A DNA stretch of 64,000 bases from Cryptomeria japonica (Eukaryota; Streptophyta; Pinopsida; Cupressales; Cupressaceae), in the NCBI RefSeq assembly GCF_030272615.1, contig NC_081405.1, positions 474,390,008 to 474,454,007 on the forward strand. Direction: 5' to 3'. The notes under the pieces are model-generated. The model worked only from the letters and a program-made list of their open reading frames with translations. It was not told where the DNA came from and did no database searches. Made by a program: the position numbers and the translations under genes. Below, piece after piece: positions 10,705 to 20,961 of this stretch (position 1 is its first letter; each line of letters begins with the position of its first letter).

Positions 10705-12218
10705 TGTTGAACACAGAATACCACTGAGAGGGGGGTGAATCAGTGGTTTCTAACCTTTTAAATTTCTGATCTAACCTCAAAATATCAGTTATTCACTTAA
10801 CTATAAGATAGTCATACCGATAATGCAATAAAGAAGGACAAAGAGATTATTCACACACAAGTAACTCACAAAACCATATTTACGAGGAAAACCCAATATG
10901 GGAAAAACCTCGGTGAAAAAATCTGTTGGAGACTACTGCTCCAATCCAGCCTCACAGGTAAAACATTGACTTGCAAAGATTTTGGGCACCAAACCAAGGA
11001 GCACCAACCCCTACACCAAGCTTGAACTTGGTGATGTATATTGAAATACTATTTGAATAATATTAAGGCTTCTTGTTGCAAATGAATTCTGCAACTCTTT
11101 GAACAAATAACTCTCTGTCGGTTGACAGTATTTTCTCCTCCAATGAATCTTACACTATCGGTTGTCAGATTACTATCTCTATTTCTCGACCTTTGTTATC
11201 TTTCTCTCCTACTCATACATAGTCTCTCAACACACTATGTCATACTAGAATGTTGCCTGCTCTACCACACCTTGCCAGTTAGGCTCAACTGCAAGACTAT
11301 AGTTATGTCGATAGAATCCTCTCACCGGTATGCTAGCTCACACCCCCTGCAAATTTCTTAGAATTCTTTCTAAGGCTCACAATCCTTCTTCTTGCTCACT
11401 CTCTCTACTCTTCTCCTTATTCCCGGCATCAAAAATCTTTATCTTGAGCTCTCATTTCATATTCAGTGATTTCCTGCCAGAACGCAATTCAAAAACTTGG
11501 GTGATAAGGGTTTCCTCTTTCCGACATGATCTTCATGAGATCCAATCCCCCCTATCTTGGATCGATCACCTGTCCTTCAAGGATGCACTTGCACATGGTT
11601 TCCATTGTCCAATGCACATTTTCTAGAAAATTTCAATCTCCAATCAGATCTCTTGTCATGAAATCAGTCGACACATAACGTGCTTCAGTACTTTCCTTTT
11701 CAAGGAATTCCTGAATCAAAATTCCTTTGCATAGATTCAGGCGCCAACTACTCCTTGATCTTCCTCTATCATTCCTTCTTCCTCGATCCATAATCAGTCA
11801 AATACAATCCCATGATTTGTCGCTCCTTCATTAATGGTGATTATTTGTTTCATCGACCCTGTCGATGAGGCTTCACCAACCACAACATGCATGCCACCTC
11901 TGATCCTCATGGCATCACAATGATCAAGACATGGCCCACCAACACATAGTCAGTCTGACAAACACATACCGGTACAACCCTTTGCCAGTAGAGCTTTCTT
12001 CTTCTGTTAACCGGTAGAGCACCCTATACCGGTAGCACATCATCACCTCCGGTGGTGTGAGACAACTTTAACATTGTGCCTCTTCATCATAAACAAGCAA
12101 CCATCCTTCAGACCAGTTTTTACTTTATTGGTAGGCCTTTATTCTTTATGCTCACCCTTATGTGAATGTCCATCATGTTGGTTGACATCAATGACAACTT
12201 AGTGCCAAAAAGCCAACA
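10705..12218 (-). repeat. 3' LTR of Copia B
   Basis: On the plus strand it reads TGTTGAACACAG to AGCCAACA. It holds the C-rich hairpin as a perfect 8-bp stem (10720-10727 with 10740-10747), the U-rich hairpin at 10883-10912, and the shared block (as TTGACATCAATGACAA) at 12182-12197. It has one copy of the 38-bp unit that is doubled in Copia A. Confidence 0.92.
10883..10912 (-). promoter_or_regulatory. ENE-like hairpin in Copia B 3' LTR, perfect outer helix
   Basis: On the minus strand: CGAGG, five T, CCC, ATATT, GGG, four T, CCTCG. Both helices pair perfectly around a T5/T4 internal loop. The middle pair is A-T here, but T-A in families C and III. Confidence 0.55.
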
Positions 12219-12230
12219 ATCTCCCCCTTT
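12219..12230 (-). other. Polypurine tract of Copia B
   Basis: On the minus strand AAAGGGGGAGAT touches the 3' LTR start, where plus-strand DNA priming happens. It is the same motif that precedes the 3' LTR of Copia C. Confidence 0.88.
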
Positions 12231-12361
12231 AGCATTTGTGTCAACATCTAGCAAGACACTCCATACCGGTACATTTATCCCCCTTTGACACAATGACAAA
12301 GGGTATTGGGCACTCCCCCTTTGATTCATACCAAACTCCCCCTGAGCCACATAAAATCTAC

Positions 12362-13870
12362 CTAGGCAAATGACACAACTCCCAACTTGTGTTGGAGGTA
12401 CTCAAAATCACTTACCGGTAATGGTTTGGTGAAAATGCCTACTACTTGTTCACCAATAAGAACATAATCCATCCTTAACTCCTATCCTTCAACCTTCTCT
12501 CTGAGAAAGTGATACTTGATAGCAATGTGCTTTGTTCTGGAATGCATGACTGGATTCTTTGCTATGTTGATTGCACTCAAATTGTCACACCAGATGAAAA
12601 TAGGATCAGTGATGTCCACCTATATATCTTTGAGAGTTTGCTTCATCCAAAGCACCTGAGAGCAACATGTAGCAGCAGAAATATGCTTAGCTTCAACAAT
12701 AGATAGAGAGACTGAGTCATGCTTCTTGCTATGCCAAGAGACCAACTGGTCACCTAGAAATAATGCACCAGCACTTGTGCTCTTTCTATCATCAATGCAT
12801 CCTGCCCAATCAGCATCACTGTATGCTTCCAAGATAAAATCTCCTTGTTTAGGATACCACAAACCATAGCTGAGTGTTCCTTATAGTACCTAAACATTCT
12901 ACTAACAGCATTCATATGTGACTGCTTTGGTGCAGCTTGGAATCTGGCTACAATGCACACTTCCTTAACTATATCTGGTCTTGAAGCAGTTAGATACAAT
13001 AGACTGTCTATCATGGATTTGTATAGAGTCCGATCCTCCACTGATGATTCATCATTCTTGCTCAATTTGTTGTCGATCACCATGGGGGTATTTACTGGTT
13101 CGCAATCTTCTAGTTGGAATTTCTTTAGCATTTCCTTTGCATACTTGACTTGTGAGATAAAGATTCCTTTATCTTGTTGTAATATCTGCAAACCAAGGAA
13201 GTATGTCAATTCAACAAGCATTGACATCTCAAATTCTGACTGCATTTGATCAGCAAATTCTTTATAGAGAGTTTCCTTGTTGCCTCCAAAGATAATGTCA
13301 TCTACATACACAACCACAATGATCATGTGATTCCCATCTTTCTTTATGTACAAATTGCTATCTGCACTCCCCTTTTTGAATCCCTGCTCCTTTAGGTACT
13401 GATCTAATCTTGAATACCATGTTCTAGGAACTTGCTTTAAACCATACAAGGCCTTCTTCAGCTTGCACACAAATGTCTCATCATCATGCAGCATAAACCC
13501 TTTTGGTTGCTCCATGTACACTTCTTCCAAATTTCCATTGAGAAAGGTAGATTTTACATCCATTTGGTACACTTTATAACCTTTGTAGGCAGAGAAGGCT
13601 AGAAACATTCTAATTGCTTCTAATCTAGCTATCAGTGCAAATGTTTCTTCAAAGTCAATTCCCTCTACCTGAGAGTATCCTTTGCACACTACTCTAGCTA
13701 TATGCCTAACAATATTACCTTCTTCATTCATTTTATTCATGTATACCTATTTTGTGCCAATGATGTTCTTGTCTTTCGGTCTAGGAACTAATTCCCAAGT
13801 CTTGTTCTTTTCAATTTGTTGCAATTCTTCTTCCATGGCATCCATCCACTCTTGTCTTTTGCTGGCCTCA
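12362..13870 (-). pseudogene. pol: Copia B reverse transcriptase and RNase H
   Basis: Minus strand. RT starts near 13860 (NKTWELVPRPKDKNIIGTK, then TAG in place of Trp). It continues with [28 protein letters not shown] and the catalytic YVDD at 13298-13309. A frameshift near 12860 moves the RNase H domain ([17 protein letters not shown]) to another frame. RNase H ends with IFTKPLP and a stop at 12362. The domain order RT-RNase H after integrase is the Copia order. Several stops are present in the C-terminal part. Confidence 0.88.
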
Positions 13871-13937
13871 TTGAATGTTTTGGGTTCAACTTCAGTCATG
13901 AAGCATAGGTTGACTTGTTCATCATTCTGGGTGAGTC

Positions 13938-15069
13938 TTATCTAGTCTCCACACCATCACTCTTATTTCCCATAATGTTCTCTTCCAAATGGTTCAGCTG
14001 TACATACCAGTTGGGGACTTTCTTAGATACTACCTCTGGTTCAGTGTCTGACTGAACTTCATCATTTTCATCATCAGAGTCATCATACCGGTTAATCTGT
14101 GGTTGGCATCCTTTGTGCATGTCTTCATCAACTTTTACATGCACACTCTCAACAACTCTTATTAATCTTTTATTGTAGCATTTGTAGGCCTTGTTGTTAG
14201 ATGAGTAACCAAGGAAGATCCCTTCATCACTTTTGGAGTCAAAACTTCCTAGACCGTCCATATCTTTCTTGATAAAGCACTTGCTTCCAAATACTTTGAA
14301 GTATTTGACTGATGGATTTCGGTCATACCATAGCTCATAAGGTGTCATTTTGTTGTTTGTTCTTAATTGAACCCAATTCAAAGTATATGTAGCATTGTGA
14401 ACAACTTCTTTCCAATATGTGTCCAACAAACTGGCCTCATTTAACATGGTTCTGACCATCTCCTTGACTGTCTTGTTCTTTCTTTCTACCACACCATTTT
14501 GTTGTGGTATTCTAGGAGCAGACTATTGCCTTCTAATTGCATGTTTTTTCACAATAATCTTCAAATTGGTTTGATGTGAACTCTCCACCCCTGTCTGATC
14601 TTAGGCATTTTAATCTGTACCCACTTTCCTTTTCCACCATCTTCTGAAAGATCTTGAATCTTTCAAATTCTTGTGATTTATCTTGCAAAAAGGTGACCCA
14701 TGTCATTCTTGAGTATTCATCAATGAAGAGCATAAAGTATCTTTCACCAGCAAGTGCTTTTGTTTGAGTTGGACCACACAGATCTGTATGCACAATTTCA
14801 AGTGGTCTTGAGGTGTTGTGCTCCTTTGTCCTGAAACTGACTTTAGTTTGCTTACCTTTTACACATTCATCACAAAATGTGTTTACCAGCTTGATGATGG
14901 GTGGAATATTCCTCACACACCCCTTTTTACTTACTGCAACTAAGTTATCAAAAATTATATGGCCTAATCTTTTGTGCCACAGCCAACTTTCATCTACTTG
15001 TCCTAACATACATTGGGACTCATAGTAGTCCTTCAGATTATAAACATTTCCATCTGTTCTTTGCCACAA
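13938..15069 (-). pseudogene. pol: Copia B integrase
   Basis: Minus strand. The zinc-binding start shows WLWHKRLGH and CDECVKGKQ. The catalytic core shows HTDLCGP (first Asp), CLRSDRGGEFTS (second Asp) and VERKN (Glu). YELWYDRNPSVKYFKVFGSKC and GIFLGYSS follow, as in plant Copia integrases. A frameshift and a stop at about 14522-14535 split the core just before the Glu. Apart from that break, both halves stay open over long stretches. Confidence 0.87.
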
Positions 15070-15420
15070 CTTTGTCGGTACTTTCTTTCTTTATTTGGCA
15101 ACCGGTTGAGTCAAAGGTGAATTTGTAACCTTTGTCACACATCTGACTCACACTTAGCAGATTATGCTTTAGGCCTTCCACATAGTATACATCATGTGCT
15201 TTTAGTTTTCCATCAATGCTTAGTGTTCCTTTTCCCTTTATTTTGATGGAGGAATTGTCTCTCAAACCTTACTGATCCACCATTCATGTCTTCAATTTTG
15301 ATGAATTTCTTTTTGTCACCAGTCATATGGTTTGAACAACCACTATCTACCACCCACAGATTTTTCCTTTCAGCATGCAAGGCAGTCTATACTATGAGAC
15401 TTAATTTTGCCTTTTCCTTT
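15070..15420 (-). pseudogene. pol: Copia B protease and GAG-pre-integrase region
   Basis: Minus strand. The protease active site reads VVDSGCSNHMTGDKKKF near 15310-15360. A frameshift near 15265 shifts the reading into VYYVEGLKHNLLSVSQMCDKG, the conserved link between protease and integrase. The Lys codon in CDKGYKF is intact here but is a stop in Copia A. Confidence 0.82.
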
Positions 15421-17600
15421 TCTTTCTCAACCCAAACTAGTTTGATTTCCTTCTTCTTGTTAGCTGCTAAATTGAGCTTAGGTTTAGTTACCAACTCTTG
15501 ATCCGGATTTGCCTTCATCTACTTGATCTTCCTCCTTTTGCATAACTTTTCTATGCATCCAAATTCTAGATAGTTATAGCATTTTACATTTTCATTTAAG
15601 GGGACATCCTTAAAATTATTGTAGGGTACTGGTTTATTCTTCCTACAATCAAAACTCTTATGACCATATCCATTGCACTGATAGTAGACAACATTCATAT
15701 TCTGGAGTGCATTAAAAGGATTTCTACTTTCATAATTCATAGAAGGCTTATTGTTTAACCTATAGTCAGCTATTTTGTGCCCAAATTTGTTACACTGGTA
15801 ATAGTAACCATGAAATTTTGAAACATACCAGTTAGGTTGTCTTGGTCCTGAAAGGAACTGCCTCATTGGGGGTCTTCCCTTCATGTTGTTGAGTTTGGTG
15901 AATCCTTCATGGTCAATTCTTGCATTTCTCCTTGGGTTTTCATGTTGTTGCAAGAAGTGTGGCCTCCAATTCATTGTTGCACACCGATTTAAATGGCAAT
16001 TTGCAATAGTGTCTGCATATGTCTTTTTGTTGGTATCCTTGCCTACAGTGAGTGTCTTATTTCCTTCACCTTTAATTGAAGAGGTGAACATTATTACTTT
16101 TCTGAATTTATCTTTGTGGGTTGAACTTTGACCTTCTTCAAAGCCTAAGCCACCGGTGTCTTTGGATTCCTTTTGTTTGCTCAACATCTTATCTAAGGCC
16201 TTAGTGTTGCCTTCATACTTTCTCCTTATTTTTATTTCTTCCTTAATTTATTCAAGTTCCTTTCTAAGTTTTACTATTTCTCCTTCCAACTCGTGATGCT
16301 CCTTTTCTTTCTTTGTCAGATCAGAGGTTGTAGCTTCACAAATCCTCTTAGTTTCTTCTAGCTACAGTTTTAAGTCAGATATGACTTGACCGGACTCATC
16401 CAAAAACTGCTTCAAGAGATCTTGTTCATCTATTACAACAAGCTTGACCCTCTTGATTTCTCTTCTTCTTTTACTCAATTCTTCAAGTGCACTGATAAGT
16501 TCACTCTCCAAATCCACTTCAGCTTCAATATCCTCTTCTTCCTCATCTTCATCTGCTGGTCTGTCAAGTGCCATGAAGAGATTGACTTTTCTGTCATTCT
16601 CATAGTAATCATCTTCTGATGCAATATCTTCATCTGTTGTGTCATCCTCAATGGTATATAAGTTGTTCTAGTTCTGGTAGCCTCTCCTTCCTTGTTGATG
16701 GTCATTCTTTTCTCTATCTTTGCCAATAGATCTTCTGAACTCTCTTGACTCATCTCCACCGGTTTCTTTGTGAGGACAATTTGCAGCGAAGTGTCCTACC
16801 TTCCCATAGTTAAAGCATTTAATTGGTAGCTTTCCTTTGTACCGATCGGATCCTCGTTTGAGCTTCCTGATAAATTTCGCTACTTCTTCATCAGAGTCTT
16901 CACCGGATTCTTTATGAGTAGTAGCTTCTTTGCCCTTTTTGGTGATGTTGAATGTTGCTTCTTTCCTTGAGGAAGTATCACCGGTTGATCTCATCTCATA
17001 GGCTATCAAAGATCCAAATAACTCATCTATTGTAAAAGTCTTCAGATCCTTGGATTCTTCTATGGCTGACACCTTAGTGTCATATTTGGGGGTCAGAAAT
17101 CTGAGTATCTTCTTGACAAGAATTTCATCTGCAAACTCTTCGCCAAGTGCTCTAATAGTATTCATAGTTTCATCAAATTTGTGAAGATAGTCTTCAATCT
17201 TTTCATCATCTTTCATTTTGATACTTTCAAGTTGGCCCCTTAGTGTTTGTAGCTTGGCTTCTTTGACTTTTGCATCTCCCTCAAACAACCTCTACAATTT
17301 GTCCCATGTCTCTTTTGCTGAAATACAGTGCATGACTTTGACAAATTCATTATCGAACAGTCCACTCAAGATAGAATTTTTTGCCTTTGCATTATTCTAA
17401 TACTCCTTCTTTGCATCCGGATCAGAGGGAGGAGCATTAGGAACAACATACCCATTCTTGACCGACATCCACATATCAAAACCAAGAGAGGAAATATAGG
17501 TCTCCATTCTTCTTCTCCAGAAGGCATAGTTCGATCCATCAAACATGGGGGCTTTTGAGGAAGCAAACTCACTTCTTGCTATTGTGTTCAAAGTCCAGAA
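15421..17600 (-). pseudogene. gag: Copia B gag with coiled coil and four knuckle positions
   Basis: Minus strand. It begins with FASSKAPMFDGSNYAFWRRR; the start ATG found in Copia A is ATA here. The capsid-like domain, acidic segment, coiled coil (about 16200-16580) and LDKMLSKQKESKDTGGLGF match A. The knuckles read CFNYGKVGHFAANC, QCNKFGHKIADY, YYQCNGYGHKSFDC and CYNYLEFGCIEKLC, so each has lost at least one ligand. Stops occur near 17400, 17294, 16668, 16362, 16246 and 15520. One long frame is otherwise kept. Confidence 0.86.
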
Positions 17601-17633
17601 TCTACCCAAGGTTTAAAGATAACTGGGAACCTA

Positions 17634-17647
17634 GGCTCTGATACCAA
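17634..17647 (-). other. Copia B primer-binding site
   Basis: On the minus strand TTGGTATCAGAGCC lies one base inside the 5' LTR boundary, the tRNA-iMet PBS as in Copia A. Confidence 0.88.
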
Positions 17648-17648
17648 T

Positions 17649-17907
17649 TGTTGAATACAGAATACCACTAAGAGGGGGGTGAATTAGTGGTTTCTAACCT
17701 TTTAAATTTTTGATCTAACCTCAGAATATCAGTTATTCACTTAACTATAAGACAGTCATATTGGTAATGCAAGAAATAAGGACAAAGAGATATTCACACA
17801 CAAGTAACTCACAACACCATATTTACGAGGAAAACCCAATATGGGAAAAACCTCAGTGAGAAAAGTTGCTGGAGACTACTGCTCCAATCCAGCCTCACAG
17901 GTAAAAC
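17649..17907 (-). repeat. Truncated 5' LTR of Copia B
   Basis: About 260 bp of the LTR's PBS-proximal end remain, matching 10705-10965. It keeps the C-rich hairpin (17664-17671 with 17684-17691) and the U-rich hairpin (17826-17855). The LTR then stops abruptly inside the GGTAAAAC word, and RT of Copia A begins. This is a deletion junction rather than an element end. Confidence 0.88.
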
Positions 17908-18783
17908 TAGACTAGTGTGCAAAGGATACTCTTAGGTAGATGGAATTGACTTTGAAGAAACATTTGCACAGGTAGCTAGATTAGAAGCAATTAGAATGTT
18001 TCTAGCCTTCTCTACCTACAAAGGCTATAAAGTGTACCAAATGGATGTAAAATTTGCCTTCCTCAATGGAAATTTGGAAGAAGTGTACATGGAGCAACCA
18101 AAAGGATTTCTATTGCATGATGATGAGACATTTGTGTGCAGGTTGAAGAAGGCCTTGTATGGTCTAAAGCAAGCTCCTCGAGCTTGGTATTCAAATTTAG
18201 ATTAGTATCTAAAGGAGCAGGGATTCAAAAAGGGGAGTGCAAATAGCAATTTATACATAAAGAAATATGGGAACCACATGATCATTGTGGTTGTGTATGT
18301 AGATGGCATTATCTTTGGAGGCAACAAGGACACTCTCTGCAAAGAATTTGTTGATCAAATGCTGTCAGAATCCGAGATGCCAATGCTTGGTGAATTGACA
18401 TACTTCCTTGGTTTGCAGATATTACAACAAGATAAAGGAATATTTATCACACAAGTCAAGTATGCAAAGGAGATGTTGAAGAAATTCCAACGGGAAGATT
18501 CTAAACCAGTAAGTACCCCCATGGTGACCGGCAGCAAATTGAGCAGGAATGATGAATCACCGGTGGTGGATCAGACTCTGTACAAATCCATGATAGGTAG
18601 TATATTGTATCTAACTTCTTCAAGACCGGATATAGTTTAGGCAGTATGCATGGTAGCCAGATTCCAAGCTACACCAAACCAGACACATATGAATGTTGTT
18701 AGCAGAATTTTTAGGTACCTACAAGGGATTCTCAGCTATGGTTTGTGGTATCCTAAACAAGGAGATTTTATCTTAGAAGCATA
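17908..18783 (+). pseudogene. pol: Copia A reverse transcriptase, C-terminal part
   Basis: It resumes mid-RT (VCKGYS, stop, [22 protein letters not shown]) and runs through [16 protein letters not shown] and [14 protein letters not shown]. The catalytic motif reads YVDG at about 18295-18306 instead of YVDD, which alone would abolish catalysis. A stop at 18204 and another at 18639 break the frame. It ends in the RNase H linker [14 protein letters not shown], which is duplicated at 20287. Confidence 0.86.
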
Positions 18784-20336
18784 TTGATGCAGAGGCCTAA
18801 CCAAAACTCCTAATGACAAGCCCAAACAAGGTTAGGCTAGTGACCCCCTAACTATACACAAGGGTCCTGCAAGGAAGGACTCTACACCTTGGATGAAACT
18901 ACACACACATTCACTAAGCTTAGGCCTACTCAAGATGAGTAAAAGGATTCAACTCCTCAAACATGCTTTACCGGTGACCTCTACTCCTTGGGATTTTGAA
19001 TTTGGCCAACATATGTCATCTAAGGACTCTTTCAACCAGTGGTTTTGGTTTAGGGCATCAATTCCTTATTCCTCCTTTGTAAACCTACCCCCTCGGCTTG
19101 TAGCCATATTTGGTGATAGAATGGATCTTATCTTTAAAATGTTCCACACAACCATACAAACAAGTTACCATTTTAGACACCCTTTTGGAATTTTTATTGA
19201 TCCCCAAAATGGTTTGGCCAGATATGCAAATACAAGGTATGTTCTCTTCACAGGCTAAGACACCTAATAGGGGCAATTAGCCCTATTTTCTAGAGAAACT
19301 ACCTTTACCGGTACACCAAATGAAAAAAAAAATTATGGGCATGTGGGGATAGTGAGAAACCTCTAATTCCAAGGTTGCACGTCTGGAATCCACCGCTTTG
19401 ACAATTTATGATGACTATCCTAAATTGTGTCCTAGGTAGTCACATAGAGATGCTTACCTAATCTTATTCCTTTCTCCACACAACAAAGTTTCCCCTGTAG
19501 GAAACCATGAAAACACTAAATTACAGTGTATTATCCTACATCCCTTTAAAGGAAGAGTCTTCTAAGGGACTTGAGTGCAAGATAAGGCCATTTTTGTTCA
19601 AAACCCTCTCCAAACCCTCAATTTTTGGGTTATAGTCAGAAAAATGGAGAGTTCTCTCTACTCCAGAATAGTTAAGACCTCAGACCTCCACCAAAAGAAA
19701 TTTATTTCATCTCTCTATCTACTCCATGGATGGGTGGATTCAAATCAGTCCGTACAGGCACGTGCAACTCCTGCAAACTCGGGATTTCTGGGAAAACTAT
19801 AGTATTTTGTGTATTATTACTTCTCAAAACTCCAACTTCAATAACTGCAACCTTGGGAATCATTCCCATAAGGATTATACAACTCTCCAATGGTTTCCCT
19901 CCAAATTTGGAGTAGGTTGGAGCCGTTGAAAGGCTTCCCCCAACCGATTTACAAAAAGTTGCACTTTTGCACTCAAAAGTTGCATTTTTGCAATTTTGCG
20001 CAAAAAGTTGTCATACTCTCTAAGGTTGGGATCCACATACATGGACCAACCAAACACACATAAAACATGTCTAAAACCTATCAAACACAAATCTAGACCA
20101 CCTATTACCCATTTTTACCACATTGTCCCAATTGGCTTCTCAAATTGCCTAATTGGTGACATGGACTTACATGGTGGGGTTTATTGCATACATGAAACAC
20201 AAGACACACTAAGACACCCTAATTATCCTAGTCTTCATCCTTAGGGTCATGAATAGCTTGTTGATGAGGTTTGATGAGGGACGCTTAGCTATGGTTTGTG
20301 GTATCCTAAACAAGGAGATTTTATCTTAGAAGCATA
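18734..20336. mobile_element. 1.5 kb insert flanked by a perfect 50-bp direct repeat
   Basis: The 50 bases at 18734-18783 recur without change at 20287-20336, so the RNase H coding region of Copia A is duplicated at both sides of a foreign segment (18784-20286). The insert has no LTR, poly(A) tail or obvious terminal inverted repeat, and its open frames resemble nothing I recognise. A 50-bp duplication is too long for an LTR element or most DNA transposons. Possible origins are repair of a staggered double-strand break with captured DNA, or an unknown element. Confidence 0.6.
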
Positions 20337-20796
20337 CATTGATGTTGATTGGGCAGGTTGCATTAATGCTCGAAAGAGCACAAGTGGTGGTGCATTCTTT
20401 CTAGGTGATTGGTTGGTCTCATGGCATAGCAAGAAGAAGGACTCAGTCTCTCTATCTATTGTTGAAGCTGAATACATTGTTGCTACTACATACTACTCTC
20501 AGGTGCTTTGGATGAAGCAGACTCTCAAAGATATATAGGTGGATATCATTGATCCTATTCTCATCCGGTGTGACAATTCGAGTGAAAACAACATAGCAAA
20601 GAATCCAGTCATGCATTCCAGAATGAAACACATTGCTATCAAGTATCACTTTCTCAGAGAGAAGGTTAAAGGACAGGAGGTAAGGATGGATTATGTTCCT
20701 ATTGATGAATAAGTAGCAGACATTTTCACCAAACCATTACCGGTAAGCACTTTTGAGTACCTCCAACACAAGTTGGGAGTTGTGTCATCTGCCTAG
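20287..20796 (+). pseudogene. pol: Copia A RNase H domain
   Basis: This reads [48 protein letters not shown] and [16 protein letters not shown] and ends with IFTKPLP and a stop at 20794. The catalytic Asp in AYIDVDWAG is preserved. Two in-frame stops (20536, after LKDI, and in PIDE-stop-VADIF) make it inactive. It follows the second copy of the 50-bp repeat, so this part is the true downstream half of Copia A. Confidence 0.85.
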
Positions 20797-20961
20797 GTTG
20801 GCTTTATGTGGCTCAAGGGGGGCTCAAAATGGTCACAGGGGGAGCTTGGTATAGTTCAAAGGGGTAGTGCACAGTATCCTTTGTCATTGTGTCAAAGGGG
20901 GAGAAAATTACTGGTATGAAGTGAATCGTGAGAAGTTGACATCAATGCCAATGGGAGAGAT
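20797..20961 (+). other. Multiple polypurine tracts before the Copia A 3' LTR
   Basis: Several PPT-like runs lie in 165 bp: CAAGGGGGGCTC, CACAGGGGGAGC, CAAAGGGG, CAAAGGGGGAGA and, next to the LTR, AATGGGAGAGAT. Clustered PPT copies upstream of the 3' LTR are a known mark of Sireviruses. Confidence 0.72.

Larger units (their letters stand above)
10705..17907 (-). mobile_element. Ty1/Copia element B, same family as A, inserted in A
   Basis: It lies on the minus strand. Its 3' LTR is 10705-12218, and its internal region runs rightward in plus coordinates to the PBS and the remnant of the 5' LTR (17649-17907). It carries gag, protease, integrase, RT and RNase H in one direction, and is the most complete Copia coding set here. 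It inserted in the integrase of A after GCCTT (10700-10704). The right flank was lost: about 1.2 kb of its 5' LTR and about 1 kb of A are missing at 17907/17908. Stops and frameshifts make it inactive. Confidence 0.92.
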
